DNA of 64,000 nt. It comes from Rosa chinensis (lineage: Eukaryota > Streptophyta > Magnoliopsida > Rosales > Rosaceae). This document shows positions 11,238 to 23,070 of this stretch, piece after piece. The position numbers and the translations under genes are program-made. The stretch is taken from NCBI RefSeq assembly GCF_002994745.2, contig NC_037090.1, forward strand, positions 11,467,501 through 11,531,500, read 5' to 3'. Each line of letters starts with the position of its first letter. The stretch's first letter is position 1. Under the pieces are notes generated by a model. It did no database searches and was not told where the DNA came from. It saw nothing but the letters and a program-made list of their open reading frames with translations.

Positions 11238-11550
11238 TCTATAATATTATTAAGAGAAGAAGTTTTGTTAGTCAAAATCAAAAATTTTGACAGAAATGAC
11301 CTTAAGAGATTAAAATACTTTAAGAATTAATTAAATCACAAGATCTATTACTACAATTACAAATTATATTTTTATTAATAAAAATAAACTAAATAAATCC
11401 CACAACACACTTTTCTCTCTGTTGGTTTTCTTCCATTATCTTTTCTTTTTTATTTTCTGAAGAAAATAATAATAATAATAATTTTACTGGGTAATAATTT
11501 TACGAAATAATTTTACTTGCACATGCAGAGCATGTGTGGAGGAATGCTAA
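11238..11550 (+). mobile_element. Small Helitron (313 bp) in UGT-B intron
   Basis: The 5' end is TCTATAATATTATTAAGAG at 11238 after host A. The 3' end has a hairpin cacatgc-aga-gcatgtg (about 11520-11537), then CTAA at 11547-11550 before host T. The UGT-A intron is an empty site: ccaatgattgattcgtttccttgc there corresponds to ccaatcgtttttta | tttcctttaa here, with the two flanks joined. Non-autonomous; same 5' end family as the Helitron at 4479. Confidence 0.85.
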
Positions 11551-11984
11551 TTTCCTTTAATTTAACCTATCGCGGTTATGGATTTGTGATAATCAAGTGG
11601 CCATGTTTAACATACACAAAATGAAGTAAAAAAAAAAAACAGAAATATTTTGTTTTTATTAGCATTTACCTATGTTGTCTACATGAAGTACAAAAACGTG
11701 TGTGTTTATTACCACAGCTTTTGTTCTTTTTCTTTTTGAGAAGACACAACTTTTTTTTTTTGGGGTCAAACTAGGAGACAACTTAATTACCACAACTAGG
11801 AGATATGAACATATCACAAAGAAATTGGGGATTATACACATACATACATACTTCAACAATATATTATTTTCTAGACCTCTCACTCATACATGGAAGACTT
11901 AAACTACTATGATACATGGTCGAATTGAGGAGTTTTTTAGGTCATCTATAAATGTGATATAAATAGTTTATTTTCAACACTTAA

Positions 11985-12427
11985 GGACTTGTCCCGTAAC
12001 GTTTTTAAAAAGGATTTTTCAAAAACCGGTTTTGAAAATAAAAACGAGAAAACAAGATTGGATTTTTGAGATCCGAAAATGTGTCCGTTAGCTTATTCCG
12101 AAAACAATTTTCAAAAACGAGAGAAGATTGCAAATAGAGATAAGAGAGAGACCTGAGAAGAAGATAGCAACGTGAGAATATGGAAGAAAAGAGCACATTC
12201 TTTTTTTTTATTTTTTTTTTGGAAAATATATCTCCGTGTTTTCTAAAATATGAGAATGAAAAGGTGAAAACGTCTATTTGTCGTTTTCCTGTTTTACGAG
12301 TAAAATAAAAAATTATTTTCAAAAATTATTTTCTGCATTTTTGAAAACAGACCAACGAACGCATTTTCAAGTCATTTTCATTTTATAAAATAAAAAAGAT
12401 GACTTGAAAACGTTACCAAACGCCATC
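11985..12427. mobile_element. MITE, ~443 bp, in UGT-B intron
   Basis: Imperfect terminal inverted repeats are seen: ggacttgtcccgtaacgttt at the left and aaaacgttaccaaacgcc at the right (reverse complement ggcgtttggtaacgtttt). TTAA occurs on both sides, so a 3-4 bp target duplication is possible. Internal sequence is AT-rich with further inverted phrases. The superfamily is uncertain (PIF/Harbinger-like or Mutator-like). Confidence 0.55.
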
Positions 12428-12590
12428 TTAACATCTCCAGATCTCATTTTCAACGAGGGATATAGTTTATTACAAAAAAGCATAATAGAGTTTCAAAGTC
12501 CAGAGCAAGAGTTGGTCTGAATATTGACTTTATTGTAAACCATAAGTGGGTGGAGAATGTTCCATTACGTGCAAGTTGTTATACAAAAAG

Positions 12591-12759
12591 GGGAGTGTAT
12601 TCCATGCACCGTCAATGCATGGGTACTTGTAATATGAATGGATGTAATTTTTTTGATATTAAAATATATAAAGGAATGGATTAGATGAGTTGATTTTTTT
12701 TTTTAGAGATTAAAATAACCTACAGTAGACTTGCACTGTCGGTGCATACAATCCTCTCC
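12591..12759. mobile_element. MITE, ~169 bp, in UGT-B intron
   Basis: The left end ggagtgtattccatgcaccg and the right end, read as reverse complement ggagaggattgtatgcaccg, form an inverted repeat of about 28 bp. A related half-element (gtcggtgcactaaatactct) lies at 13288-13307. No coding capacity. Confidence 0.6.
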
Positions 12760-14523
12760 ACAAATGTACCACATGTCTCATCGACTAATCCCAACAAGTC
12801 GACCAATAGGCTGACCCACAATCAGCAACTCAATTACTCGACCAAGATCTGTGGCTCCCACACTCGTGTGGGTTGCTACCAAGGGCTAGTTTTCATTTAA
12901 AAGTAATTAATTTATTTAATTTCTTCTTTCCAAAAAAGTCTAAAAAATTCAACAACAAATTTTTGTTTTTTATTTATTTTTATTTATTTTTTGATACTCA
13001 ATCGCTTTCCTTCACTTCATATACCAAAATTTTCAGAAATTTTACAACACTTTATCTTATTCCTCTGCCTAATGATCAAATTTTACATTTAATCTCATTC
13101 ATAAATTTATTAATTATTCTAATATTAAAGTCTAAATAGTATATTGACATTAATTAATCTATGCACGGGGTGCAAATGAATAAGCGGATCTTAGTCGTTG
13201 ATATTATAGGTAATTTTATTTTTTTATAAAAAAATATTATAATTAATGTTATCCAACCATCCATTCTTGTTAGCATAAGTACACGTCGGTGCACTAAATA
13301 CTCTCTTATTTTTCAAATGTGCATCGATAAAATGAAGATAATTGTCAATTTTAGATGAATAGTGAATTGAAAACCACTAATTTGCCCAATACCATTTGAT
13401 CTAGCGGCATAGTCTCTCATTCGTAAGCGAATTCCCCTTAAGTATATGCATTTGCTGCTAGAGTTAGTAGGTATCTTAATAGCAAAGTTTCACATATAAT
13501 TAAACTCGATTAGATTTAATTTTCTTCTTTCTAACTTCCATGGAATGCAATAATGAAAGTAATGCATGTTTTTAATTACTTGGAACAGATGAAGACATGG
13601 ATACGATTGTGAGCCGCATTCCCGAGATGGAAGGCCTTTTGCGACGGAGAGATCTACCTGGTTTTTGTAGAGTACCAACCGACCACCCGATGCTCCAGTT
13701 TTTCATGGAAGAGACCATAGCCATGACTTGAGCTTCTAGTCTCATACTCAACACCTTCGATGACCTCGAATCCTCAGTTCTCTCCCACATCGGCTCTTTG
13801 TTTTCAAAAGTTTACACCATTGGACCATTGCATGCTCTCCTTAAATCTCATATCGTGGACAACAATCTATCTTCCTCCTCCGCCGCTGCAGCCTCTTTGC
13901 GCCAAGAAGACCGTCGTTGCATGATGTGGCTGGACTCCCAAAGTGTTGGGTCTGTTATTTTTGTTAGCTTCGGGAGCTTGTTGAAGCTAACACGTGTCCA
14001 ATTACTAGAGTTTTGGCACAGTTTGGTTAATAGTGGGTTCCCTTTTCTATGGGTCATTTGGTCGGATGTGTTATGGAGTGATGAAGCAGAGCACCTGAGT
14101 TACGTGATCCCGGGGGAGTTGGAGACGGCTACAAAAGAAAGGGGGTTTATAGTGGATTGGGCCCCACAAGAAGAGGTTCTTGCCCATGAAGCTATGGGTG
14201 GGTTTTTGACCCATAGCGGGTGGAATTCAACACTGGAGGCAATGTGGGCTGGAGTCCCAATGCGTTGCTGGCCCCAAATAGGGGATCAACAGGTGAATAG
14301 TAGATGGGTTGGGGAGGTTTGGAAGATTGGGATTGATATGAAGGACACTTGTGATAGATCGACGATCGAGAAGATGATCAAAGCCTTGATGAAAGGTGAA
14401 GAAAGAGATGTGATTTCAAGGTCGGTGGATCGATTTGCTAAATTGGCACGGACTTCTGTTAGTGAAAGTGGCTCTTCGTACCATAACTTGGAAAAACTTA
14501 TTGAAGACCTAAGAAACTTGTGA

Positions 14524-14582
14524 TTTGATGCATAAGGTTACCTTGCTAAGTTTATTATCATCAATCTTCGAAATCAACATTT
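14524..14582. other. UGT-B 3' flank
   Basis: Short 3' untranslated flank between the UGT-B stop and the CACTA-like repeats. No signal stands out. Confidence 0.3.
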
Positions 14583-17500
14583 TTTTTTGTAACAACCGTT
14601 GTGTATGAAAGTTGTTGAAGGCAAACAGTGATGTGTTAATTATATTACCTCATCGGCATCTGAGTGAAAACCATTATTGAAGAATTAAATACACAACGGT
14701 GTATTTAGTGCTAACGGTATGTGCTAAGTATATCTACAACGATTTCTGACTAAAAGCCTATAGAGGCGCTTTTGATCAGGGTTGTACGACAGTGAAATTA
14801 CCATAGCCGAGCCCAAAATCTTGTCCCCTTTATCTGAGTTAGCGAAGACTAGGCCTAATAAACTTCGAAGGACCATAAAATCCTAGGAAGCGTGCTGTTG
14901 TGTTACTCCTGGCAGCTCTTCTCCATGTTCACAGCAGTGAATTAGTGTGCAACTCTAGTATAGACTCGGCAAGATGTGCGTGGCATGAGAGCTAGAAAAA
15001 CATGAGTTTCGGAAGAAGAGATTCCGGCAATGGTATGATCTCTAGTTTTTTTTTTTTTTTTTGGGTTAAGGTTCATTGGGAGGAATTGATGGCTAGGGAT
15101 TCAGAGGAATTTTGAGTAAATGCTTGTAGCATCATGGAATTTTGAACATATTGCTCATATTTATGACTTCCATTAGATTTTGCTTTAGGATTGTATATGA
15201 ATTATGAACACATTTGTGACTGAGGCATGCAAATTTCTATTTGACAAGCAAGTAGCTTCGATGTAGGTGTGGATCTTCACTGATTGCGGTGATCACCGCG
15301 GCAACTGATCGCCTTAATCGCATAGCCCATAAGTGTCAAAGCATATTATTCTGATATACTGGTTATTTTAGAGCGTATGATGATGAATACTGCCTTTTGC
15401 TTGGAATTGGCTTGACTGAGCATTGATTGCTTGCTCCAATAATTTTGACTTAATTGAGTATTGCTTGCTGCTTGATTGAGTATTGATTGCTTACTCAAAT
15501 GGTTTTGGCTGGAGAAACAGGCACCAGAAATCCTTTGCGTGCAAATAGAGTTGTCAGTGCGTAAGACTTTATGTTGGCTAGTATATGCTGGTGACTCATT
15601 TGGTGTTGCACACAAAGTAGCCTCGTTGGGATGATAGTACCTCCTCAAATAAATAAGTGATTAGCACAAGTGATTAGGACTTCATATAGTTTGAAATATT
15701 GAATGATAGCATAAATGACTGAATTGTTCGTGGGACTACTAAAAATGGTTAATCTTGTACATATGACAGAAGACTAATTTGGACGTGCTCAAAGATGAAT
15801 CAAGAATTGATTATACAACAATAGTTATGGTTGACACACAACCCGCACTGATCATACAGATTTTATGGCAATAGTAACAACAATTTTTTTTTAGTACAAC
15901 TTGGAGTAATATATAGAATTAATAATGTTGTTTGTTTGGTACGGTGAGACCACATATGAGTAAAGCAAATGCACTTGATTGATGTGCATAGGTGTGCAGC
16001 CGTGTGCTCTGCAAGGTATACATGTGAGGGGTCGTGTGTTATATTTAATTGAATATTGATAAGACATGTGGCCTGTATGGCATAGTCGTGTTTGACATGT
16101 GTGCCTCAAAGCTGATAATCAAATAGGAATTATGCATGAATTGTACAATTGAATACTGCACAGGGGGCTGGGAGCATATGATGCTTCTGAACATATCTTT
16201 ATTGAATGGAACTCAAGAATCAAGAGGCATGGGTAGTGGGCTCATGTACGATCATGCACTAATATAGGCATAGGAATATAAATGTCATAGGTTTATGCAA
16301 TATGTTGTAGCTTTAAAAGAAAAGAATAAAAATTGATTATGGTGATGACCACCAACGAAGAATATGTGTCTATGTATAACTATGCAAGCTAATACGTGAT
16401 GTGCGATACATATGTTTCATGATTGGTGAGTTGTCATAATGCATGTATATGTCAAAGGAATAATCAGTGACTATTATGGTATAATTTAGACTAGGAGGCT
16501 GAGATAACTTAGCTTTCTTTTAGTTGATACGTTCTCAATTTCCATGCAATTGCAAGCAAAGTGAGTGCCAAGAGTAGAGTTGCAGGGAGGGGAAAGTGCT
16601 GGCGGGGAGCCAAGTTGACACCGAAAAGAAAAGCTGCTGCCAAGAGGAGCTGGTCAGATGGAGCATGGGTACTGGGGATGTGAAGGTACCCGGAATTCGG
16701 TCACCGAGATGGCTAGCTCGGTGGGGGAGTTGCCGCTGAGAGACGAGGGCACCAGTGAAGATTTGTGTGTCCAAATCAATTTTGGGTGACCTTGGCTTAT
16801 CTCTGGTGCTTAGATTACAGGCTTTGTGTCCTAGTGGCTGCTACCTTGGGTTATCGAGTCACTCCCGATGATAGGCAAGTGAGACCCCGACGGGTCGGAA
16901 TAGAGAAAGTCGACCCGGTAACAATAATTTTGCCGGGATGGGCCACCGAGAGATTGGGTTACTTCTGGGAGTTGAGTCACCGGGAGAAGATGACGACTTG
17001 CTGAGGGGACAAGTGACCGTTGCCGGGAAGTCAAATTGCTGCTGGTACATGTAATTGCGGCGGGACGAGTGTCCAAAATGCCATGACGAGCGACTACTGC
17101 CGGTACGTCGAACTACCGCCGGTAATACAAAGGCAGCCAACATACTAAAATATTGCCGAGAGATAGTGTTCGCCTAGAGTTGTTTGACCAGAGAGAGATA
17201 GTGTTTGCCTAGACTTTGCATCACGGAGGACTAGATGGCGCTGTCCTGAGCGAGGAAGAAGAGAATTGGGTGCTCAGATTCTGGTGTCGTCGGCGTCGAC
17301 GTGTGAGGCACCTACAAGCTTCTGTGGTCGATGTGGAAGCTGGCCTTGACTTATCTGAGACCGGTGAGCATGGTGGAGGAGAGAGAAAACTCTGGGTGTT
17401 CAGAGAGGATTTCTAGGTAATGCGTGTCGGCGCGTGACCTCACCCTCGACATCATCGGACATCGCGGAGGCTGAGATGGACTCGCCGAAGGCTTGTGAGC

Positions 17501-17769
17501 ACGGTGGTAGTGGAGGTGAGTTGCGGTGGTGACCGGAAGTAGGTGATAGAGGAGAGAGAAAAGGGCCCAGATCCACTTTTTCTCTCCTCAAACTCTCTGT
17601 AAATTGCAACATTGATTACAACTTGCACAAGGTGTTTATAACTTGCTCCAACATTGATTACCAAGATCAGAGATTAGCTTGGCATGCGTCCAGCAAGGAA
17701 GAAGTTAGCTGCCAGAATAAGAAGTTAGTTGCTGGAATAATGGCCTAGTCCCCAGTGAAGTCGCCAAAA

Positions 17770-18800
17770 TGTAGAGGCATTTTTTATCAGGGTTGTACGA
17801 CATTGAAATTACCATAGCCGAGCCCAAAATCTTGTCCCCTTTATCTGAGTTAGTGAAGACTAGGCCCAGTAAACTTCGAAGGACCAGAAAATCCTAGGAA
17901 GCTTGCTATTGTGTTACTCTCGACAGCTCTTCTCCATGTTCACGGTAGTGAATTAGTGTGCAACTCTAGTAAAGACTTGGCAAGATGTGCATGGCGTGGG
18001 AGCTAGAAAAGCATGAGTTTCAGAAGAAGAGATTCCGGCAATGGTATGATTTCTGGTTTTTTTTTTTTGGGTTAAGGTTGATTGGGAGGAATTGATGGCT
18101 AGGGATTCAGAGATAACGCTTGATCTCTTGCTTGATGTTTTTGGGTTGTTGTGGCTTTTGTCCTTTTAGTGGGAGAGTTGCTTGGGTTGTTTAGTAGTTA
18201 GCTTGTGCCCCCTGTACAGCAACTATAACCATCGAATTATAGAGTGGTGGCTTAGGTCAGCTGGTATTCCAAAAATCTTGCTGCTGTAATCCCAGGAATT
18301 CTGTTGCTGTAATCCCAGGAATCCTGCTGCTGCTGTGACTCCAGGAATTCTGCTACTGTAATCCCAGGAATCAATCGTGGTTCCAAGATTTGCTGCTGGA
18401 AAAAGGGAAGTCAAAGGTAGAGAATTGGTATTTGTATAAAAGGATGTGGTATGGTACTTGAGATGTATGGTTTTTTAAGAAAAATGGTTTGGTGTTGGGT
18501 AAAAGAAGTGTTGTCGTCATTAAGGGTTTTTTGGGCTCTTTCTTCTTCACTTACCCATAATCAGAATTGGGCTGTTGGGCTTGAATTTCGGTCCCCAAGT
18601 CCGAAATTACCAACAAGCCTAAAACTAATAATGGGCCTCATGCATTTCTATTACCTTCCACACCATACCCGTTCTTGCAAACCCCAAATGCCTGAATGTG
18701 GCTGGGCCCCACATGCGTGGCATGATGATTGTCGGTATAATTTGCTTATTGGGCTCGAGAAATGAATTGGGCCTGATAGCTGGATTTTTGGGCATCAACA
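17770..18800 (-). repeat. LTR of the defective element (5' LTR on minus strand)
   Basis: On the minus strand it begins TGTTGATGCCC and ends GCCTCTACA, so it has TG...CA ends. Its distal 350 bp align with 14759-15109 (shared aattaccatagccgagccca and tggctagggattcagag). It also contains the 29-bp minisatellite at 18275-18372. Confidence 0.7.
18275..18372. repeat. Minisatellite, ~29 bp x 3-4
   Basis: Imperfect tandem copies of ctgctgtaatcccaggaatt with short variable joins (tgctgctgctgtgactcc in one unit). Lies inside the LTR of the defective element. Confidence 0.8.
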
Positions 18801-18944
18801 AAGCCGTTGTACTTTTTAATGTTCCATCGGTGAAGTACCGTTGTGGAGTGAAGCGTAAAAAGACAACATTCACCTAGACAACGAAAATATATTTTTTCAG
18901 ACAACGGTGCAGAACCGTTATCTATTTTCGATTTTGTACTAGTG

Positions 18945-20362
18945 GACCTTCTCTTTTATCAGATACCAAAACTACTCCTCTCGTCAGATATTGAAAAACC
19001 AAAATTCTAATACCCTAAGCCTAAAGTGGCAAAGGGGCAATTCTACGTGACTTCGTCTCATCGTATTCACCGGCTTAATTAATTAAACCTTCGAACATAT
19101 GATATGTGTTGTTTAACATGCATAAAGAGCTCGATTTGGGAGAGAGAGTCTTGCGTGGGGCAGCCGTACCATGTGGGGATGCGGTTGTCCAATAAGTGCC
19201 CAGCAGGGGGGTATTTTAGATATTTCATTTTTAAAAAGCAGGAGTAGTTTAGGAGTAAGGAGAAAAATTTTTGGTGTGTGATTGGTCAGGCGCACCATGT
19301 GTCTGATATGCCTGACGTACGCAAGAATTTTTCGATTTGGGATACAAGACCAATCATCCACCAATACTAAATAGTTTACTTGAGCTTACTTGATTGACTT
19401 TAAACATATCATATAATATTTGGTAAACAAATGATGACATAAATGTGGAAATCATTGGCGTCCCTGGAATGGAAGGCCTTCTGCGACATGTAGATTTACC
19501 TGGTTTTTGTGAGGGTAAAACCATCGAGCCACCCTGGTCTTCAATTCGCCATCCACGAAACTCAGACACAAAAACGAGCTTCAGCTCTAATCCTTGACAC
19601 CATTTACAAACTTGATGCTCCGTGTCTATCCCATATGGCAACCATGTTCCCCAAAATTTACACTCTCGGCCCTCTCCTGCATTCTCAAATCGGTGAAGTC
19701 TGGCGATCATTAGCATCACACGACGGTCTTTGGGAGGGGGATCCAAATTGCATGACATGGCTTGACTCTCACCCAACCAAATTGGTTCTTTATGTCAGCT
19801 TCGAAACCCTAGTGATGTTGACATGTACCCAAATCATAAAGTTTTGGTACGGTCTGGTCAACAGTGGTCACCCGTTCATGTTGGTTGTACAGTCTGACAT
19901 TACTTCATGTTTAGATGCAGACCCGATTCCCATGGAGCTTGAAATTGGGACAAAAGAAAGAGGGTACATAGTGAATTGGGTCTCGCAAGACTGCAAGAGA
20001 AAGTCTTGGCTCACAAGTCAATGGGAGGGTTCTTGACCCACAACGGATGGAATTCTACCCTAGAGAGCATTGTAGCAGGAATTCCTATGATTTGTTGGCC
20101 TAATTTAGGGATCATTACATCATTAGCAGAATTGTTTGTGAGAAGTGGAAGATTGGTCTTCGATTGAAAGAAAACTGCGGCAGAAATGAAATTGAAACCA
20201 TGATAAGAATGTTAATGGGATTTAAGATAGGAGAGATTCCCAGCTCAATGGATGCAATTTCAAAAGTGGCTCGTGATAGTGTTCCAAAATTAAGGTGGAT
20301 CTTCAAACCACATCTTGGAGATGGTAATCCAAGACATTAGGAATATGCATGCAAGACCACAT
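18945..20362 (+). pseudogene. UGT-C: UDP-glycosyltransferase pseudogene lacking exon 1
   Basis: 18945-19430 aligns with the intron of UGT-D and 19431-20362 with its exon 2. Exon 1 is missing: the homology starts exactly at the end of a CACTA element. Lesions relative to UGT-D: the splice acceptor AG is AA at 19429-19430. An extra G at 19511 shifts the frame after PGFC. An 8-bp insertion near 19990-19997 shifts it again at the start of the PSPG box. One G is missing near 20108, and four extra bases lie near 20286. PSPG remnants are readable ([20 protein letters not shown], then PMICWPNLG). The sequence stops at 20362, where a Copia LTR begins at the position of the stop codon; the 3' flank resumes at 36277. 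Non-functional. Confidence 0.9.
19141..19332. mobile_element. Mutator-like MITE (192 bp) in UGT-C intron
   Basis: Relative to the UGT-D intron, 192 bp plus one copy of a 9-bp duplication CGATTTGGG (19132-19140 and 19333-19341) have been added. A 9-bp duplication is typical of Mutator-like elements. The ends carry gtcttgcgt and acgcaagaa as a short inverted repeat. No coding capacity. Confidence 0.8.
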
Positions 20363-20840
20363 TGTAAGATCAAATATGGACATAACACATATCATCATAA
20401 AGTAATTGATGATTAGCTTAATATCAATCCTAGTTTAACATGGATACAAACTGTAAATCAATACTTGTAACTTAATGAAGCAGTGTATCTATTCATTAAG
20501 GTAAGTAATCCTATTCTTAGTCTGCAAGAAAGACTACAATGAAGTGTTACATTAAGAATCTAACTAGGAAACCTAAACCGATATGGATAGCTTTAATGGG
20601 AAGCTTCTTGAGAGTTAAGTCTCCTATATATACAGATGAATTGGTCCCTGATTACTACCGACGTTTTGCATATTGTTCTATCCATTGAGAAGCAAGTAGG
20701 TAAGTAACAGAAGACTATATTCAGTGTTCGTGTTTGCAGCTGCATAAGATGGAATCCATGCCAGTGGTTGCTAAAGGTAAGCCTTGATCCCTTTTATGAT
20801 TGTATGCATATGTTGTGAGCATGTATATGGTTATTTAACA
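20363..20840 (+). repeat. Copia 5' LTR
   Basis: 478 bp, TGTAAGATC...TTTAACA. It contains a TATA-like ctatatatac near 20625, a possible promoter. It pairs with 35795-36271. Confidence 0.95.
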
Positions 20841-20842
20841 AT

Positions 20843-20854
20843 TGGTATCAGAGC
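20843..20854 (+). other. Copia primer-binding site
   Basis: TGGTATCAGAGC, complementary to the 3' end of plant initiator methionine tRNA, two bases after the LTR. Confidence 0.9.
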
Positions 20855-20966
20855 ATAGGCTCACAAGTATCAAAATCGTTGAAGGGTTTTGCAAAACAAA
20901 CACAAAAAAAAAAAAAAAAAGGTTTTTGCTTTACGGATCAAGTAACTGGTCAGGTAACTGACCAAG

Positions 20967-23065
20967 TGATAGGCGCATTTTAATGTGATATTTTAAATGT
21001 TAATTCCTCACATTTTGCTTAGTTATTCCTTAACGAATCAATTTTTAACTTAATTTCTATTTTTAGGTACATTGGAGTAGATGAAGAAGAAATGAGTGTT
21101 ACGTCCACAATTACCTAGAAATGATGGAGAAGAATGAAAATGCACTAAAAAGTCAACCTTGAATATTTTCTTACTCCGGCTAGGAGAATCAGAGCCAAGC
21201 AAGGAAGAAGGAGCGGGCACCTGACCAAATGAACTTGAAATGAGCTGAAACTCTGCAGATCCATTCTAGACACCCAAAGGATCATTTCTTATGAAGAGTG
21301 CCAGAGAAAAATATGAGTGGAAGGCCTTCAAACAATTAGCCCAATTCTCTACAGAAGCAAAACCGGAAAACTGGACCTGTAAGAGGTCCAGCAGCATTTT
21401 CGGCCCAACCACATGGATGAAAGCTCTGAAAATTTGTCAGGATGATCTACACTCATAGTGGAACATTTCATATGAAGAAGTCAAAGGCATATAATGAGTT
21501 CTTAGTGGAGAAATAATTGAAGGAATAAAGGGGCAGAAATTCACCTCCAAATCTGCTAACAACCTTTGTCAAACTTGAGGAGGAAAATCAAAGTTGCAAG
21601 CAAGTGGAAAATCTTGAGGAGGAAAATCAAAGTTGCAACTAAGTGGAAAATCTTGAGGAGGAAAATCAAAGTTGCAAGCAAGTGGAAAAACTTGAGGAGG
21701 AAAATCAAAGTTGCAACCAAGTGGAAAAACTTGAGGAGGAAAATCAATTCAAGTTGAACAAGTGATAAATAAGTGGGAAGATATTTTTTACAAATTTGTC
21801 TAACATATCTAGCCCTTCATTTATGTTCATCTCCACCCTCCATTCATCATTTTTTGGGCTATAAATACACTTCTCCTCTCACTCTCATGACATCTTCCTT
21901 CATCCATCTCATCTTCTTTGTCTCTCCATTTCCTCTCCATATTTCTTCATTCTCTAGTTTTCTTGTTCTTCATTTTCAAGCCAAGAGAAAGAGAAGCCAT
22001 GCAATACATCAATTTCCTAACCGCCATCCACCCTTGTGTCGTCCCTAGAAGATTGCTTGCTTTCAAGGATCTTCAAGTTCTTCGTCTCAAGGCTTTATCA
22101 TTCATCTTTCAAGGTGTATTATATCCTTTCTCTTGTTTTCTTTGTTTGATTTTGTAGAACTATGAATTCTATTTAACAAATAATGTTAAGGGCAAAGTTT
22201 AAAGCCCGTTTATATGTTTTGAAATAAAGTTGTGATTTCTATATGTTGATTTTTATGTTGCTTATGTGGGTTTGTTTAATTAAATTTGCATGATAGAAAA
22301 CTTTTGTATTTTAATCTTATGTGGTTGCAAACACTTAGGGTTTTGATATAATTGGTGCTAGGTTTAAGAACATGAAATCGACTTTTCGTTTTGTGTAAAC
22401 TTGAATCAAAGTAGTAAAGGTTTTGTGCAAAGACCGAATTTAATTAAAGAGGATTGCAATTAGGTGGACTTTTCCATACTAAGTTGTACACTTGAGTTGA
22501 TAGCCTTTCTCTATGTCTAATGCGTTGAACATGTCATGATTGACTAGCTTTCTAGGGCTTGATTGCATGTTTGATAGGATTAATCTAGGTGCTTTCGCTT
22601 AGGTTAATTAGCATTGAAAAGTAAAATATGGGAAATCATTTGCTTTCGAATGTTTCACATGATCAACTCCTCTCTCATGACATTTAAAATCAACTATAGG
22701 AATTGTAATTGGATTTCTTGCATATGGATGTGGTTTTGATCTTTGTTCCTTGCGTTCCACCCTTGTATATATGTTTTTACGTTTTCTTTATTTTAATTTT
22801 AATTTTAAGAATCCTAATCCCCCCCCTTTATTTGTGTTTTCTTGTATATATTTATTCTTTATTTTATTTTTGTAAATAATACTTTATTTGTTTATACAAT
22901 TGTATATATTTATATTCTTTATTTTATTTTTGTAAATAATACTTTTCTTTATTTGTTTCACAATGACAGGTGTACCCTCAATCCCCGGAATAGAACGATC
23001 CCTATTTGCTTATACTACTAACGATATTTTCAGGGTTAAATTATGCGCTTCCCAAAAGCGCATCA
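20967..23065 (+). repeat. 5' LTR of the homeobox-carrying element
   Basis: 2,099 bp, TGATAGGCGCATTTT...AAGCGCATCA. Contains a 39-bp minisatellite at about 21576-21743. Nearly identical to 28042-30139. Open frames within (63 and 91 aa) come from the minisatellite and low-complexity sequence and are not genes. Confidence 0.95.
21576..21743. repeat. 39-bp minisatellite in LTR, ~4 units
   Basis: Tandem units of cttgaggaggaaaatcaaag plus ttgcaagcaagtggaaaat, with a/c and t/a variants. Each unit is 13 codons, so it is open on both strands. Duplicated at 28651-28818 in the other LTR. Not seen in the diverged solo LTR at 56786. Confidence 0.9.
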
Positions 23066-23070
23066 ATTTT

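Larger units (their letters stand above)
10628..14523 (+). pseudogene. UGT-B: UDP-glycosyltransferase with single premature stop
   Basis: Structure is join(10628..11159, 13589..14523), which would give 488 codons with the same phase-1 intron as UGT-A. Exon 1 is fully open: His23 of QGHIKP and the VITDGIM Asp are present. Exon 2 has one lesion, TGA at 13729-13731, where UGT-A has CGA (Arg); this is a C-to-T change at a CpG. Everything downstream is open to the normal stop at 14521, including an intact PSPG box (WAPQEEVLAHEAMGGFLTHS... CWPQIGDQ). The intron is 2,429 bp, against 289 bp in UGT-A, because of a Helitron and MITEs. This is either a young pseudogene or a segregating null allele. A truncated product would lack the UDP-sugar domain. 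Confidence 0.85.
14759..18800 (-). mobile_element. Defective LTR retrotransposon (no gag-pol), minus orientation
   Basis: AAGCC target duplications flank it at 14754-14758 and 18801-18805. A 1,031-bp LTR occupies 17770-18800. A ~350-bp homologous piece of the other LTR is at 14759-15109 (start mutated from TG to TA). Just inside the long LTR, read on minus, is ttttggcgacttcactgggg, a primer-binding site like those of plant Ogre/Tat-type Gypsy elements. The other LTR has lost its first ~680 bp. The 2.7-kb interior has only short open frames and no recognisable protein, so this is a deletion derivative or a LARD. Confidence 0.75.
14583..18944. mobile_element. CACTA-like transposon remnant, split by an LTR element
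   Basis: The right terminus ends at 18944 with attttgtactagtg, the reverse complement of a CACTAGTACAAAAT-type CACTA end. It is preceded by subterminal repeats containing acaacggt and ccgttgt. Matching subterminal motifs (acaaccgttgtg, acacaacggtg, tacaacgat) occur at 14590-14745. The two parts are joined if the LTR element at 14759-18800 and one copy of its target duplication are removed. No left CACTA terminus is visible near 14583, so that end is degraded or deleted. UGT-C homology to UGT-D begins at 18945, exactly where the CACTA ends. Confidence 0.65.

Noticed and set aside
13150..13310. Second copy of the gcaccgac-type MITE in the UGT-B intron
   Set aside because: Only one end (near 13288-13307) is convincing; no matching opposite end found.
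14583..14600. Left terminus of the CACTA element next to UGT-B
   Set aside because: No CACTA-type end sequence visible there, only subterminal-like motifs.
21576..21743. Regular repeat array reminiscent of CRISPR
   Set aside because: Units are contiguous with no unique spacers, and the genome is a plant; it is a minisatellite.
21556..21757. Overlapping 63-aa frames on both strands, also at 28631-28832
   Set aside because: Artefacts of a 39-bp (13-codon) minisatellite in the LTRs.
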